Source: Pseudoips prasinana
Taxonomy: Eukaryota > Arthropoda > Insecta > Lepidoptera > Nolidae
Direction of reading: 5' to 3'
Assembly: GCA_951640165.1 (NCBI GenBank)
Contig: OX621255.1
Coordinates: forward strand, 24,774,001-24,838,000
Length of the DNA: 64,000 bases
Shown here: piece after piece, positions 1-10,429 of the stretch
How positions within the stretch are numbered: position 1 is the stretch's first letter
Layout of the letters: each line of letters opens with the position of its first letter
Translations under genes and position numbers: made by a program
Notes under the pieces: model-generated
What the model saw: only the letters and a program-made list of their open reading frames with translations
Told to the model about the DNA's origin: nothing
Database searches by the model: none

Positions 1-433
1 TATACCATGACGTTTTTACCCAGGATACTTAAGCAGTTTGCTACAACTTACCCTTAGCCCAATAGACAGATGGTATCTCCACATCTTTTGTTTTAATTCG
101 ATCCAAAACAACGTCTTTCAATTGTCACCGCCATATTGTCATGAACAGTTGCAGAAACAATTATCAACGGTATAAAGAAGGGGTCTATTTTCGTAAATTA
201 ATTGTCGCAAGAAACAAGACATTGTTTTGAGACAAATGTCGTTTTTTTGTGGATTTAATTTTTATTATAGCGTTGCAATGTGGATAAAGAATTAAAGAAG
301 AATGGGGACAATAATAGAAGAACATGCATTATACGTACATAATATGACCCTATTTAATTATATTTTTCTGAAGGAAATTTGTTTGACATGTGTGGTTGAC
401 AGCTTAGTATCAGCCAATATTTGAATTATACGA
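1..433. other. AT-rich sequence, nothing recognised
   Basis: No open frame of note, no repeat family that recurs in the window, and no RNA gene was seen here. Confidence 0.5.
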
Positions 434-985
434 GCCTGTTGGCGTAATTGGCAAAATGCTTGCTTTTCACGCCGGAGGTCGTGGGTTCGATTCCCACCCA
501 GGAAAGATAATATGTATTTGTGTGCATGAACAGGTCTCTTTGTCCTGAGTTTGAGTTTAATCTATTCTATACATATAATAAAATCGTAGGAAAGTCAAAA
601 CTGTACATTGAATATTTTTTAAAAAGGATACTTGAGGCGTGATCTACAATCGATATCGAAGTCAAAAATATAGTTTTTAGAATTTTTGTCTGTTTATCTG
701 TTTGTCTGTATGTAAGTATGTCCGGGCTAAACTCAAAAAGTACTGCATGGATTTACTTCAAATTTTGCATGAATATTACTAAGATGTCGGGTCAACATAT
801 AGGCTACTTATTATCACGCTATCACTTATGGGGGATGAGCTGTGATAATTAATAAAATTTTACGCGGGTAAAACCATGGGGCAGAGCTAGTTATCTATAC
901 AAGTATGTATTTACAAAAGAAAAGTAGTAGGTATATCAGTTATCTGGTTCCCATAGTACAAGCTCGGCTTAGTTTACACATCGTT
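434..985 (+). mobile_element. SINE-A copy split by a Helitron
   Basis: A tRNA-like head (box A-like GTTGGCGTAATTGGC, box B-like GGTTCGATTCC) opens this copy. The characteristic middle 'TTATCTATACAAGTATG' and the tail 'CCATAGTACAAGCTC' follow only after a 330-bp interruption (561-890). Removing the interruption restores GTTTAATTATCTAT, which matches intact SINE-A copies (GTGTAATTATCTAT) such as 23933-24190. The distal (ATT)n tail is eroded. Confidence 0.8.
561..890 (+). mobile_element. Helitron-like non-autonomous element
   Basis: It starts with TC (TCTATTCTATACATATAATA) and ends with CTAG just after the phrase 'ACGCGGGTAAAACCATGGGG'. It sits exactly between A and T of the host SINE with no target duplication, as expected for Helitrons. 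It has no coding capacity and must have been moved by an autonomous Helitron elsewhere. The family resembles the short Helitron-like repeats common in Lepidoptera; the exact subfamily is not assigned. Confidence 0.75.
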
Positions 986-1345
986 AACACTTTTGAAGAT
1001 TCATTCACAGAGTGAGTTTATCCTCTGCCGTTTGGTCTTATTTTGGTCGTCTATAATGGCATTAAAATTTGGAATTATTTATAAATATAAAAAGGTACCT
1101 ACTTATAATATTTTTATTTTATATTAGTTTAGTTAGTTCTTTATTAGACTTAATTAAAAAGGTACTGAAAACAAAAAAAAATAAGTAAGTAACTAAGTTG
1201 AGAGTATTATTGGTAGATTAAGAAACTTTGGATTCTTGACGCCGCATGCTACTGTCAATCAAAGTTTGTCAGTCGTGTAAGGAAATCTACCTCCCATGTA
1301 ACCCTCTTCCAGGGTGCAGATATATGTAACTCACAAGGTATATAT
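986..1345. other. AT-rich sequence, nothing recognised
   Basis: No gene and no recurring repeat seen. Confidence 0.45.
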
Positions 1346-1591
1346 CAGGAGCTCCACCGGCTATGTCACTGAAAATCGATTTTTTAAATGGCGTTCATAT
1401 AAATAATGGTTATAATAACTATATCAATCGTTAAATCGGCTTCCATGAGCACATGTGACGTCATAAGTGGTCCGGAATCGATTGTGAACGTTAAAGCCGA
1501 TTCAACGATTGACTTAATCATTTTTAACCTTTATTTATTTGAACGCCATTTATGAAATCGATGTTCGGTGACTTAGCTGGTAGAGCCCCTG
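1346..1591. mobile_element. MITE-P, 246-bp palindromic element
   Basis: The ends CAGGAGCTCCACCGGCTA... and ...TAGCTGGTAGAGCCCCTG are inverted copies. The similarity continues inward through 'AAATGGCGTTCA', 'AATCGTTAAATCGGCTT' and their reverse complements, so almost the whole element folds back on itself. No frame encodes a protein. A rearranged compound copy lies at 53856-54316. No clear target duplication is visible. Superfamily is unknown; CAG...CTG ends would suit hAT-like or similar elements. Confidence 0.65.
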
Positions 1592-1639
1592 GTTGATGTA
1601 ATACAATAATGACAAATTAATAAATAAAGCTATGATACA

Positions 1640-1745
1640 AGTACAGCGCGCGCGCGAGGCATCACTTGAATGAGTTTCATATGGCGCGGGGCGCGAGCGA
1701 TCGGAGTGAGCTGATAGCTGACGTCACGCGCCATGCGCGCGCTAT
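1640..1745. other. CpG-rich patch with a CRE-like site
   Basis: About 100 bp rich in CpG (runs of CGCGCG near 1647 and 1733) in otherwise AT-rich DNA. It contains the palindrome TGACGTCA (about 1718-1725), the consensus CREB/ATF site. Whether it is a regulatory element or a transposon remnant cannot be told. Confidence 0.3.
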
Positions 1746-2059
1746 CGTGGAAATTTAAAAAGTGCTCAAAACTTCTCACAGTCATAACTTCCGTAATACT
1801 GCATTGATTTACGTGGAATAAAGACTAATCTAATGTACGTAATTTAATCTTTATTGTTAAGTAGCTTTTAGTGCAATATTCGCATGTGTTGGTCACCCTC
1901 ATTTACTGAAAATTACCATTTTTGACAGTTAATGACCATTTTTGACCAATTTGACCGTAAATGACAGTCAGTCTAATTCAGTCACTTTAGTAATTTTCAA
2001 CATTACTCAGAACCACAATTTATGGGTTACACAATTGTCCTGTGCAGAACTCGAACCCG

Positions 2060-2353
2060 AAAAACTACGTCACCAGGTCCGTACAGTATTCTTTGAGGCG
2101 GCGACACTCATGGCAGGCCTCCACCTTTCGATATACTGGCGGCAATCGACGGTTTTTACCGAAATACGCGTCCGCCACGTACAAGCAGCTCCAGGAAGAC
2201 AGTGATCTGTTTGTGGCACAGTCGCTGTGCCGGACTGGCAGCAGTTCCCAGGGTACGGTTAGGTTAAGTCGGTGCGAGTCCGACATACCCACCCGCACAC
2301 TTTTTGCGGGTGGCATGCGTAGGCATTTCCCCTGCTTTATCAAAAAAAAGGTC
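2060..2353 (+). mobile_element. LINE-G 3' end
   Basis: A decayed non-LTR retrotransposon end. The protein phrase KQLQEDSDLFVAQS matches KQLREDSDLLVAQS in the minus-strand copy at 2965-3228. The 3' part (GGTTTAGTCGGTGCGAGTCC-like, then 'GCGGGTGGCATGCGTAGG') matches 49850-50100 and 55625-56165. It ends in a short poly(A) at about 2342-2349, which sets the orientation. Protein function is not identified beyond LINE-like. Confidence 0.55.
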
Positions 2354-2964
2354 ACAGCAGAACACCAAGAACAAATATCCTCTAAATTAAACAAACAAAA
2401 CAAGATAAACAAACGAATATTTAATTTACCCAACATCAGAACACATATCCACAAATCACATTTTTCCTTAATGAAGACGAACTGGGGTATTGACTTGATA
2501 ACCCCATCTTTACACACTTATTTACCATCAATATAGACCTTAGCGTACTAGAAACTAGGTCGAAAACAGTCCAACAGCATTGCTATTGTGATGACAATAT
2601 ATCTATCCTCTTTGCATACCTTAGTAACGTGAATATAAGGTTTGAAATCGCTTGGCTATATTTAAGGGTGATTTCCAATGGGGTTTAATTTAATAGGCGC
2701 TGATTTACAAAACGAATTATCGATGGTAACCGATGCTCGTTACTGTAACTCGATTTGAGACAATTTGTACGGCGAATGAAAATATTGGATGAAGGTTGAT
2801 ACTCATGTCTACTTAACTTACTTATGTTATTTTGTACATGGTAAGTAGATATTACTGTTTACGTAGGTACTTAGTCTGGTTGATGAGAGTGTTATTTTTT
2901 TTTTATAAATTAAGGTGAAGGTTTCTATAGATGGGTATGTCAGTATCTACTAAATCTTACCTGC
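2354..2964. other. No gene recognised
   Basis: AT-rich intergenic or intronic DNA; no recurring family was found. Confidence 0.4.
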
Positions 2965-3228
2965 TGTGGACTTCTCTAGGCGCTTGGTGAGGAAAGCCCC
3001 GAGGACGTGGGTATGCTGCTCCGGTGCCCCCGTTCTGCGCCATACCATGCATTGTAGGTGCTTGCGATACTTGCCATGGGAGAGCTCTTGTTTATCTTCC
3101 CGGATTGTCGACTGTGCCACAAGCAAATCGCTGTCTTCCCGGAGCTGCTTGGCGGTAGTAAAGGACGCTTTTCTGATTGCCACCGCAGCCCTGATAGGGG
3201 TGTTCTCATTATAGAGCACCCCTATCAT
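2965..3228 (-). pseudogene. LINE-G coding fragment
   Basis: The minus strand encodes a stretch with AAVAIRKASFTTAKQLREDS and the LVAQS phrase shared with 2060-2353. It is followed by 'TGAPEQHTHVLGAF', which corresponds to the GC-rich 'CGGGTATGCTGCTCCGGTGCC' DNA of other LINE-G copies. Only about 90 codons remain. The segment is probably the C-terminal coding end plus 3' UTR of a non-LTR element. Confidence 0.5.
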
Positions 3229-3511
3229 GGATTACCATGAGTTTTAAAGACTGCGTATAAAATTGGAAGGAGAAGACCAAGTTGAAAGTTCTCTAAAGCC
3301 AGAGGCTGCAACCACCATCACGTTCCATGGCCTTAGTTTACAGATGGTGAATCGGAAGTAAGCAGTTTCACGGAAACTAATCATCTACGAGGGATATGTG
3401 TACTGCAACATATTCCCTCACTTTAAAGGCCCATTGGGGCAGACTAGTGCAGGATTGACGCAAGCCTCGAGATGTTCGGCTAAATGTAAATTTGTATCTC
3501 AGATAAATCCC

Positions 3512-3579
3512 AAGTTCAGCTCCGAACCCATTCGCTCAAAAACCCGTGTTTGTGAGCGAATGGGTTCGGAGCTGAACTT
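3512..3579. repeat. Perfect hairpin, 27-bp arms
   Basis: Arms 3512-3538 and 3553-3579 are exact reverse complements (AAGTTCAGCTCCGAACCCAT start) around a 14-nt loop. A second hairpin follows 20 bp later. Confidence 0.9.
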
Positions 3580-3599
3580 AGGATTTTTCTGTGATATAT

Positions 3600-3639
3600 C
3601 TCATTGGCCTAGCGTTACCATTAACGCTAGGCCAATGAG
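3600..3639. repeat. Perfect hairpin, 18-bp arms
   Basis: Arms 3600-3617 (CTCATTGGCCTAGCGTTA) and 3622-3639 are exact reverse complements with a 4-nt loop (CCAT). Confidence 0.9.
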
Positions 3640-3867
3640 GCAGACCTGAAATCACAAATAAAAATGGGGTGCCAACTTCAAATGTAATATTATTCATCGG
3701 AATTGCCCCCAATTCTATGCATTACCAAGTAAACAAATTTTAATATCATTGCATCTCTTCTCTTTCTAACATAGTTCTGTAACATAGCTAAGAAAAGAAC
3801 AGGACATCTTTAGTTATGACATTTTAGTTTTGGTACTAGATACTGAATAAAAATAACCAACACATTA

Positions 3868-4109
3868 GGACACGTCGCCATCTGGTGACGGCGAAGAATA
3901 TCATCACCCCATCTCATCTCGTGGGGGTGTAGAAATCGTCCCGAGGGAATACGTACCAGAGTAGGCCGACAGCAGTGTTTTTCTGTGAACTATGAGTATC
4001 CAACTGCGACAACCTATCTGCCGAGCGTGGCGATTAAGGCATATACCCCCATTCTTTGGAGAGGCTTTTGTCCAGCAGTGGACGAAATTTGGCTGACGTG
4101 ATGATGATT
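3868..4109 (+). mobile_element. F5 repeat (LINE-like 3' tail)
   Basis: Contains the F5 signature: 'CCATCTCATCTCGTGGGGGT', 'CCCGAGGGAATACGTACCAG', 'TGCCGAGCGTGGCGATTA', then 'TTGTCCAGCAGTGGACGAAA' and a (ATG)n end. Nine pieces of this family occur in the window. The short 5'-truncated form and trinucleotide end suggest an RTE-type LINE tail or a SINE built on one. Confidence 0.65.
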
Positions 4110-5290
4110 AGGATCAATAGACTTCACAAGATCATCGATGTATGACCTACCCGCTCTGCGACCTCCAGTTCAAACATTTTTGGCCCAACATCCGTCGGTT
4201 TCACTAACTACATGTCTTGCTTACTGCCACTTCAGCATGGAAATTCTTCAGCCAGGTAATTTTATTGCTGGTAAACAACATTTCACGTCTATCACAAGCA
4301 CATAAAACCACTCAAACAGACGCACTTAAAGTCTCACTTCAATAATAACAAGAAGAATAGCAAATCATAGAAATTGATATGTCGTGGGACAAAATAAAAC
4401 TTGATAAATTATCTGATAAAGATAATATAGAACTTTGACAAACATGTATTTTGACTGAAAGTGGCACGCGTTCGAATAATAATATCCCCGTGATTCCTGA
4501 CGGAATTCCTCTTGTGGCGGCAAAACAGACAGAAAATGCTTGCAAAAGTAGCGGAATGCCTAAGTGTCTCTGGGCTTTGGAAAACATGTTAAGTTGTGAA
4601 CTTCGGTAGTAATCATTAGCCAACAGGCGAGATATTTTCGTATGGACTCACTCCATTTGTCTATTAGCCAGTGTTAAGTAATTTGATAAATTAAGTTATT
4701 TGCAAATAAATTCGACATTATGCACCATTTTCGTCAATTAGTGACACTTATAGTTAAGTAAAGTCGTAGTCGTCATTGTCACGTCAAAACCCTGCCCCTT
4801 TAAAGTAAAAAGTACTTTACTAGAGGCTTTTATGGAGTGTCAGAATCAACACGGATAATAACTATTCACAGTAATATGCTACTTACCTTCAATTAAGTAT
4901 GTCGTCGAATATTTTTAGTCGAAAACCCACCATTTTCACACAAAATACTCCAATTTACACCAGTTTTAGTAAATGCCTCAATGTGTCTTTTTCCGCCAAA
5001 ACTCCAGGCGAAAAGTTATGTCTTAAACAACTCTGACAATACTCTGCCATCTTCCCAACTGTCAGCTCACGACAATAGTCAGTCTAACGACGACTCTGTC
5101 AACCAGTCTCAATAAATCATTAAAATATCTAAATCCTTTGAGTCTACACTTATAACAGATAATCATAAATATAATCAGTCGAAATTACGATACACGCCGG
5201 CGATCAAATTTGCTAGTTCCTTTTCGGTCACCATTTCTGAGGATGTAGTTGTCACAAGCTTTGTTCCTGAAACATAGCCACCAATGTATA
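4110..5290. other. No gene recognised; one weak repeat match
   Basis: About 1.2 kb without a supportable gene. A piece near 4819-4863 (CTTTACTAGAGGCTTTTATG, then 'GAATCAACACG') resembles the element at 50125-50255. Nothing else recurs. Confidence 0.4.
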
Positions 5291-5294
5291 CCTA

Positions 5295-5440
5295 CTGATA
5301 GATGATAACTGCACCGACGCTGGGAGCTAATCCCAGCGTGAGAGAGTATGCGGCGCCCGGCTGAAGCACTGTGAGGCTGGCTACCGTGGTGGTTTTAGTG
5401 GGTCGAGCTGCGACGGCATTTCCACCACGTAAACAAAAAA
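5295..5440 (+). mobile_element. LINE-H 3' end fragment
   Basis: Shares 'GTGAGGCTGGCTACCGTGGT', 'GCGACGGCAT' and 'CATTTCCACCACGTAA' with 10430-10680, which ends in an A-rich tail. The two copies define a LINE-like 3' UTR. No protein domain is visible. Confidence 0.5.
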
Positions 5441-5689
5441 ATGATAACCGCAACATTATACGATGGCACATCCAGTGACCTGTCATCTACGCCGACATAA
5501 TAGCCCGTGCAAACAGAGCTACCAAATAAATACGCAACTCAATGAGGGTAGCCACTGATTGCAATCACTGCGTGCCATCAAAGTATGTTCATTATGTAAC
5601 AAATTGTGTTACTGCATGGATTGGATTTGCTGTGGTATTGGGAAAAATACAATTCTAGTAAACAAAATACTTCGAAGAGATAACTACCA

Positions 5690-5765
5690 AGTCGGCAAAC
5701 ATACATATGACTCACCTGATGGTAAGCGCCATTTCAAACTCAAAAGCGAGCCTGCCGTAGTTGCT
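5690..5765 (+). repeat. F6-variant fragment
   Basis: Has 'GGCAAACATACATATGACTC' and 'ACCTGATGGTAAGCGCC', matching the variant at 60925-61030 and, more distantly, the F6 family. Confidence 0.45.
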
Positions 5766-5832
5766 TAGTTTGCTGGGCAGAAATACCATATCCTTAATAA
5801 ATAGGTGCTTAAATAATAATTTAATAATATTA

Positions 5833-5995
5833 TCTCAAAATTGGGAAATCATAAATTTTTCGCCCGATGTGTTTCGCATCAGCCCCCCTATTGATCTGGG
5901 GTAGGCGCTCTGCCGTCGAGCTACGAACATGATGAACATGCTAACACCCTTCCGAAGGATGTAGGTTTATCCTTCGATTTTATTTTCTAGAAACA
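5833..5995 (-). mobile_element. SINE-E, degraded
   Basis: On the minus strand the tRNA-like head reads 'GTTCGTAGCTCGACGGCAGA'. The opposite end 'ATCTCAAAATTGGGAAATC' and the segment 'ACACCCTTCCGAAGGATG' match the copy at 21654-21850. Confidence 0.55.
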
Positions 5996-5999
5996 AAAT

Positions 6000-6450
6000 G
6001 AAACTGAGAACTGGAAGTTCGTGATGTTATACCCCCGTAAGAACGTAAAGCATTTTTCGCGTTGGTCCTGTAAATGATGTCTTTCCGATTGTGATCACTA
6101 GCCGTCCCATCGAATGTTGCTGTGTTTTCGTTTCACTTCTTCATCATCAGCCTGATATCGTCCACTGCTAGACATAGGCCTCTCTCAAAGGTTCCTGTTA
6201 CGTTGCCATTGGAGGGATGTTCTGAAGTCACCGCACTTGATATTAGAGTTCGGGACCGCAGTTAGGTGGTAGTACACAGATGGCGCTGCCGTTCGACTAC
6301 CAGATGTATCCCTTAATCACCTTTTACGACACCCACAGGATGGTGTGGGGTGGCCCTGTATTCTTTCTAGGCCAGAAACCACACGGCTACGGCGGCGCTG
6401 GACATTTCATACTAAGCACTTGTGTACTATGAAATGTCCAGCGCAGATGC
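6000..6450 (+). mobile_element. Degraded SINE-C body with an inserted repeat and a hairpin
   Basis: 6000-6135 aligns to the SINE-C body ('TACCCCCGT', 'AACGTAAAGC', 'GGTCCTGTA'). 6140-6345 is a different repeat ('TCGTCCACTGCTAGACATAG', 'GCAGTTAGGTGGTA') shared with 57228-57660. 6395-6411 and 6428-6444 are exact reverse complements (GCGCTGGACATTTCATA), the right arm being the SINE-C phrase that normally reads 'TATAATATGTCCTGCGC'. Confidence 0.5.
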
Positions 6451-6627
6451 TTAAGTCCAACTAGAAGGACATTGTAATAATTTCTAAAAATATTTATAAA
6501 GAAAAACGAATATTTTAAAATTATGCGAAATCCTTAATAACAGCTAGAAGTCTAACAGCATTAGGGTGTCTTCACACCAGAGATGTGCTATATATGCTAT
6601 TGGTATCCACTAATCATATTCATTGCT

Positions 6628-6866
6628 GCCTTTCACGCCGGAGGTAGTGGGTTCGATTCCCACCCGGGACAAATATTTGTGTGCATGAACATGTCTGTGT
6701 GCCCTGAGTCTGGGTGTAAATTATCTAAATAAGTATGTATTCACAAAAGAAAAATAGTATATGTAGTATATCAGTTATCTGGTTTCCATAGTACAAGCTC
6801 TGCTTACTTTGGGATCAGATGACCGTGTGTGAATAATGTCCCTGGATATTATTATTATTATTGGTC
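6628..6866 (+). mobile_element. SINE-A copy
   Basis: Head truncated to box B (GTGGGTTCGATTCCCACCCG). The body 'ATTTGTGTGCATGAACATGT' and the tail 'TTTCCATAGTACAAGCTCTG' are present, ending in (ATT)n. Pol III-type internal promoter is incomplete, so it is probably not transcriptionally active. Confidence 0.8.
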
Positions 6867-7380
6867 CATACGACTTAGTACTGGTGGAAACGGGTTCAAC
6901 TAACCTATATTTTTTGTATGAATTGAAGCGTACTATAGATGGTCGTGAGTGGTGTAGCTATGTGTACCTAGAGCTGGGTATCTATAAGAGGCGCTCATTC
7001 ATAACTCACCCCGCTACTAACTACTAGCTTATCTAGCACATGCTCGCAGCATAGTTGCATAACAGATTTATGGTGGAACATTTACCTTATCATTATTTTG
7101 TGCTAGATTACAATTGTTAATCTCTGATAAAGGTATCAACTCATTCTACCATCCCGCCTCTTGCCATCGACAGAGAGTAAAACCCCACACCCTAAAACCC
7201 TATTGAACTCGTACGGCACCATTTCTTTTAAACTCCCTGCCGTACGGTGAAGCGGTAAAATTAGCTGCCTACCACGGTTTTCACATGCGAGCCATGGGGC
7301 CCTTCAAGGTGTAATAAAGTTTTTAAAGAGTCGCTAGCCCTCCCGTAAACCGTAAACTGATCATTGTCTATCCATCGAAT
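6867..7380. other. No gene recognised
   Basis: Short open frames only; no domain or repeat family recognised. Confidence 0.4.
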
Positions 7381-7386
7381 TTGGAT

Positions 7387-7622
7387 AGACAATCATCATC
7401 ATCATCATCATCATATCAGCCGAAAGACGTCCACTGCTGGACAAAGGCCTCCCCCAAAGATCTCCACAATTGCCGGTCTTGTGCTATTCGCATCCAGCAG
7501 TTTCCAGCGACCCGCACAAGATCATCGGTCCATCTTGTAGGGGGCCTGCCCACGCTGCGTCTTCCGGTTCGTGGTCGCCACTTGAGAACCTTTCTGCCCC
7601 AACGGCCGTCGGCAATAAGTTA
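7387..7622 (-). mobile_element. RTE-tail (C-terminal RT end of an RTE-type LINE)
   Basis: Read on the minus strand, it encodes the end of an RTE-type ORF2 in broken frames (WTDDL..., SLGEAFVQQWT-like), finishing in repeated ATG/ATC trinucleotides (7388-7413). Related pieces occur at 11913, 13130, 18798, 38095 and 56280. It is 5'-truncated to about 240 bp. Confidence 0.7.
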
Positions 7623-8042
7623 CAAAAATGCCTAAATTGAGAACTCATTGTAGAACCATAAATTGAATGACAACATGTTGCAAACGGGAACTCTACAATA
7701 TAGATTAATTTCTTGATGATACAGGTACCACACTTACATCCCAACGAACTAAAACCTACCCTATTTATTACAATATAAGGCCGACAATTCTTTTAGTTGT
7801 TTACTTGGACTTACTAAACATATTGTTTGGTGGTACAAATCGGTTCAAAAAGGTTTAAACGGGGTATTTTTTGTCGATTAAGTCCTCTCATTAGTACATT
7901 TCGGAAGGATGTGGTTTAGTTTCGTGATCTTTGTGTCAAACGCGGCTTGTTTGGAAGGCACGCGATGCTGGGTGACCTTTGAGCAGCTGCAGATTACGCA
8001 GCAGTGGCAAAGATTGAATAAAAATATAATAAGTAATGGATT
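7623..8042. other. No gene recognised
   Basis: AT-rich; nothing recurring seen. Confidence 0.4.
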
Positions 8043-8117
8043 CTGTAGTGTGGGTGTTTGTGAGTCTATTTTTAAAAGAATTATATAAAAATAGACTCAC
8101 AAACACCCACACTACAG
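8043..8117. repeat. Perfect hairpin, 32-bp arms
   Basis: 8043-8074 (CTGTAGTGTGGGTGTTTGTG...) and 8086-8117 are exact reverse complements around an 11-nt AT-rich loop. An ACACC-rich stretch follows. The size suits a precursor-miRNA stem, but perfect pairing suits a recent inverted duplication or a small foldback element better. Confidence 0.92.
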
Positions 8118-8482
8118 TCACGCACACATCCAACACACAGCCTCACACTACACACCACACCACACTTCTAACATACTAACCTTCGCGCTAAGAGGCGAAT
8201 TAGCGTTAAGATACTAAATTAATATCTTGTACCAACTAAATTCTAATATACGTGTCCCTATTTAAGTTTCTTTGCTAAGTTTTACCGGATTTCGTGGGGG
8301 TGAGGACCTGGTGATCTGTAATACAGGTTTATACCTATAATAGACACCAGCTCCGCACATACACTAGACTGAAATTGTTTTTGTTATGTTAGTTAATTTT
8401 TATCGTATAAGTCTTGTAACTGTGGGAGAAAATAAAGATATTATTATTATTCAGGCGTTCCATTGCAGAAATCCATAACAAT

Positions 8483-8840
8483 CAAAATACAAAATCAATA
8501 TGTAGTGTTAATTCCCCTAATTGTCAGTTCAATCATGCCGGGATGCAATATTCACCGCCCTCCCGCCCGCAAAAATGTGCACATGCAAGAAGGACAATAT
8601 AAAAAAGCAAATTACATGCGCCAGTACGATACCCAACACGTGTTTCAGTCCTCCACGGACCATTCTCAAGGGCTGCTAACTCGTCGAGTGCTCCGGAGTA
8701 CTCGGCGCATGTAATTTGCTTTTTTATATTGTCCTTGCATGTGCACATTTTTGCGGGCGGGAGGGCGGTGCAAATTGCATCCCGGCATGATTAAACTGAC
8801 AATTAGCGGAATTAACACTACATATTGATTTTGAATTTTG
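8483..8840. repeat. Long inverted repeat, about 140-bp arms
   Basis: Left arm 8483-8622 and right arm 8704-8840 pair with only a few mismatches and a 3-nt gap, around an 81-bp spacer. Shared landmarks are 'AATCAATATGTAGTGTTAAT', 'CATGCCGGGATGCAAT', 'CGCCCTCCCGCCCGCAAAAA' and 'AGCAAATTACATGCGCC'. No coding potential is supported. It could be a foldback transposon or a hairpin-RNA source. Confidence 0.85.
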
Positions 8841-8884
8841 AAAAATATAATAATAAATCTTTTATTATAGACCGTGAGTTTATC

Positions 8885-9190
8885 AGGTTATGTGCACAAG
8901 TATAACTAAAACTTAGTAGTTACAACTAACAGCAATCTACGCTACAATAGTAAGTAGACGTATCCAATGGCCCAGTATGGGGCTGTCACACCTAGCACCA
9001 CCAGCTATAATGGTTAGGATGCTGTTGGGGCTACGGCGTACCCTTCGCATCATGGAGGCAGATGATAGCACCAAAACCGTCAGTTCTTGTCTCTGGAAAT
9101 ATGCAGTACCGCGGCAATCCCATCAGAACCCTAATCATATTGTTGTATTGAACACGCATGGAGTTGTATGCTCTTTGCGTGTAGTTAACC
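8885..9190 (-). pseudogene. LINE RT C-terminal fragment, decayed
   Basis: Parallel to the better preserved minus-strand fragment at 19085-19365. Shared DNA includes 'CATCATGGAGGCAG', 'AGGATGCTGTTGG'/'AGGAGGCTGTTGG' and 'CCCATCAG..CCTAA'. Frames are broken. Confidence 0.5.
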
Positions 9191-9696
9191 CCTAGACTGC
9201 ATGAGTAAAATGACTGCCAGTATGCTGTTAACAGCGTAGCTTGAACTGAAGTCGTTGTAAATCTACGTGTCTACTTATTCCAGCGAACAGACAACGCTCT
9301 GCGCTCACGCTCAATATCTGAGCTGTCTTTAAGGTCTTCCGAAAACTATTGACCAGACACTTAGAGGAGGTTTAAGTATCTGGGTCACTGAGTTTCGGAA
9401 GATAATTCTAAGCCTGTATATATAAGAGCACGATATAACACTTAAATAAAAACTCAAGATACTGTTTACCAACTAGAGAAGGCTTGGCTGGAGAACCCCT
9501 TGCTCTCCTAGGACCCGGGCCTTCTCTCACAATGAGAGGCATCAGCCATCGTTCACCACGGTTGGCACCACCAGCTAGGCAGAAATCACCTGTCATGAAG
9601 AATATTTTTAGAGAACTCTATGGCATGCAGGTTTCCTCACGATGTTTTCCTTCACCGTTTTAATTATGAGGTACGCCCATAGCCAGATGCTCTTAC

Positions 9697-9929
9697 CGGA
9701 CTCTAAGTGATCGACGAGGTTAAGCTACTAGGCTCGCGGTCAGACCATAGCTGGGTGACCGTCGTAGAGGTTTAATTTCTGAGTAACGTCGTGCTTCGGA
9801 GGGCATGTTAAGCTGTCGGTCCCGGTTGTAGTCATTAGGCGGCAGTCGTTAAGCCATGTCAGAGGCCTAATGGGCGGTTTGAACAACTCGGATACTAGGG
9901 TAACCACTGCCCATGCGATAAGTAAGTAA
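9697..9929 (+). mobile_element. 5S-SINE copy
   Basis: The head 'GATCGACGAGGTTAAGCTAC' and 'CTCGCGGTCAGACCATAG', 'TGGGTGACCG' match the internal promoter half of animal 5S rRNA (box A GTTAAGCA..., box C ...CGGTCAGTAC.TAGATGGGTGACCG). The body continues 'GAGGGCATGTTAAGCTGTCG' and ends 'CCATGCGATAAGTAAGTAAG'. About 230 bp. Other copies: 15441, 37303 (-), 41806, 57665 (-). Confidence 0.75.
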
Positions 9930-10429
9930 GTACGAGTAAAATGCGTGGAAACCTATTAATGGCTCTCTGTCACGTATAACATATAAAGCAAAAATGTCGC
10001 TGAAAACTGTTGGAGTTCTTAAGAAAAAAAAAAAAAAAATAAAATTAACTTATAATACCTAACAGTCATTTTAAATAGATCTCATATCCAAACCCAAGAG
10101 GAGTAAATCATAGAGTTATATCGCTTTAATAGCAACTTGACTAGATAAGTAAGAAAACGTGCATGCCTGTGAGTATTCCAGTATTCCAGAATGTTCCTAA
10201 TGGCATGTGAAGTCTGCCGACCCTCACAAGGCCAACGGCCAATATGGTCACGCCCTCTTATTGTGAAAGGAAGCACTTGCCCTGCTGGATCATCAACATG
10301 AAATATTCAGATAAACACCAGGACATGTCATCAACCCTGAGATCGCTGGCGTTTGGAGGAGGGGTTCTCCACTCGTCTTGTATAAGCGTAAACCTGCGCT
10401 ATTTCAGGTTGCCTAAACACGCTTGTACG

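Noticed and set aside
1942..2536. Overlapping open frames on both strands
   Set aside because: They run through LINE-G sequence; no independent gene is supported beyond the LINE match.
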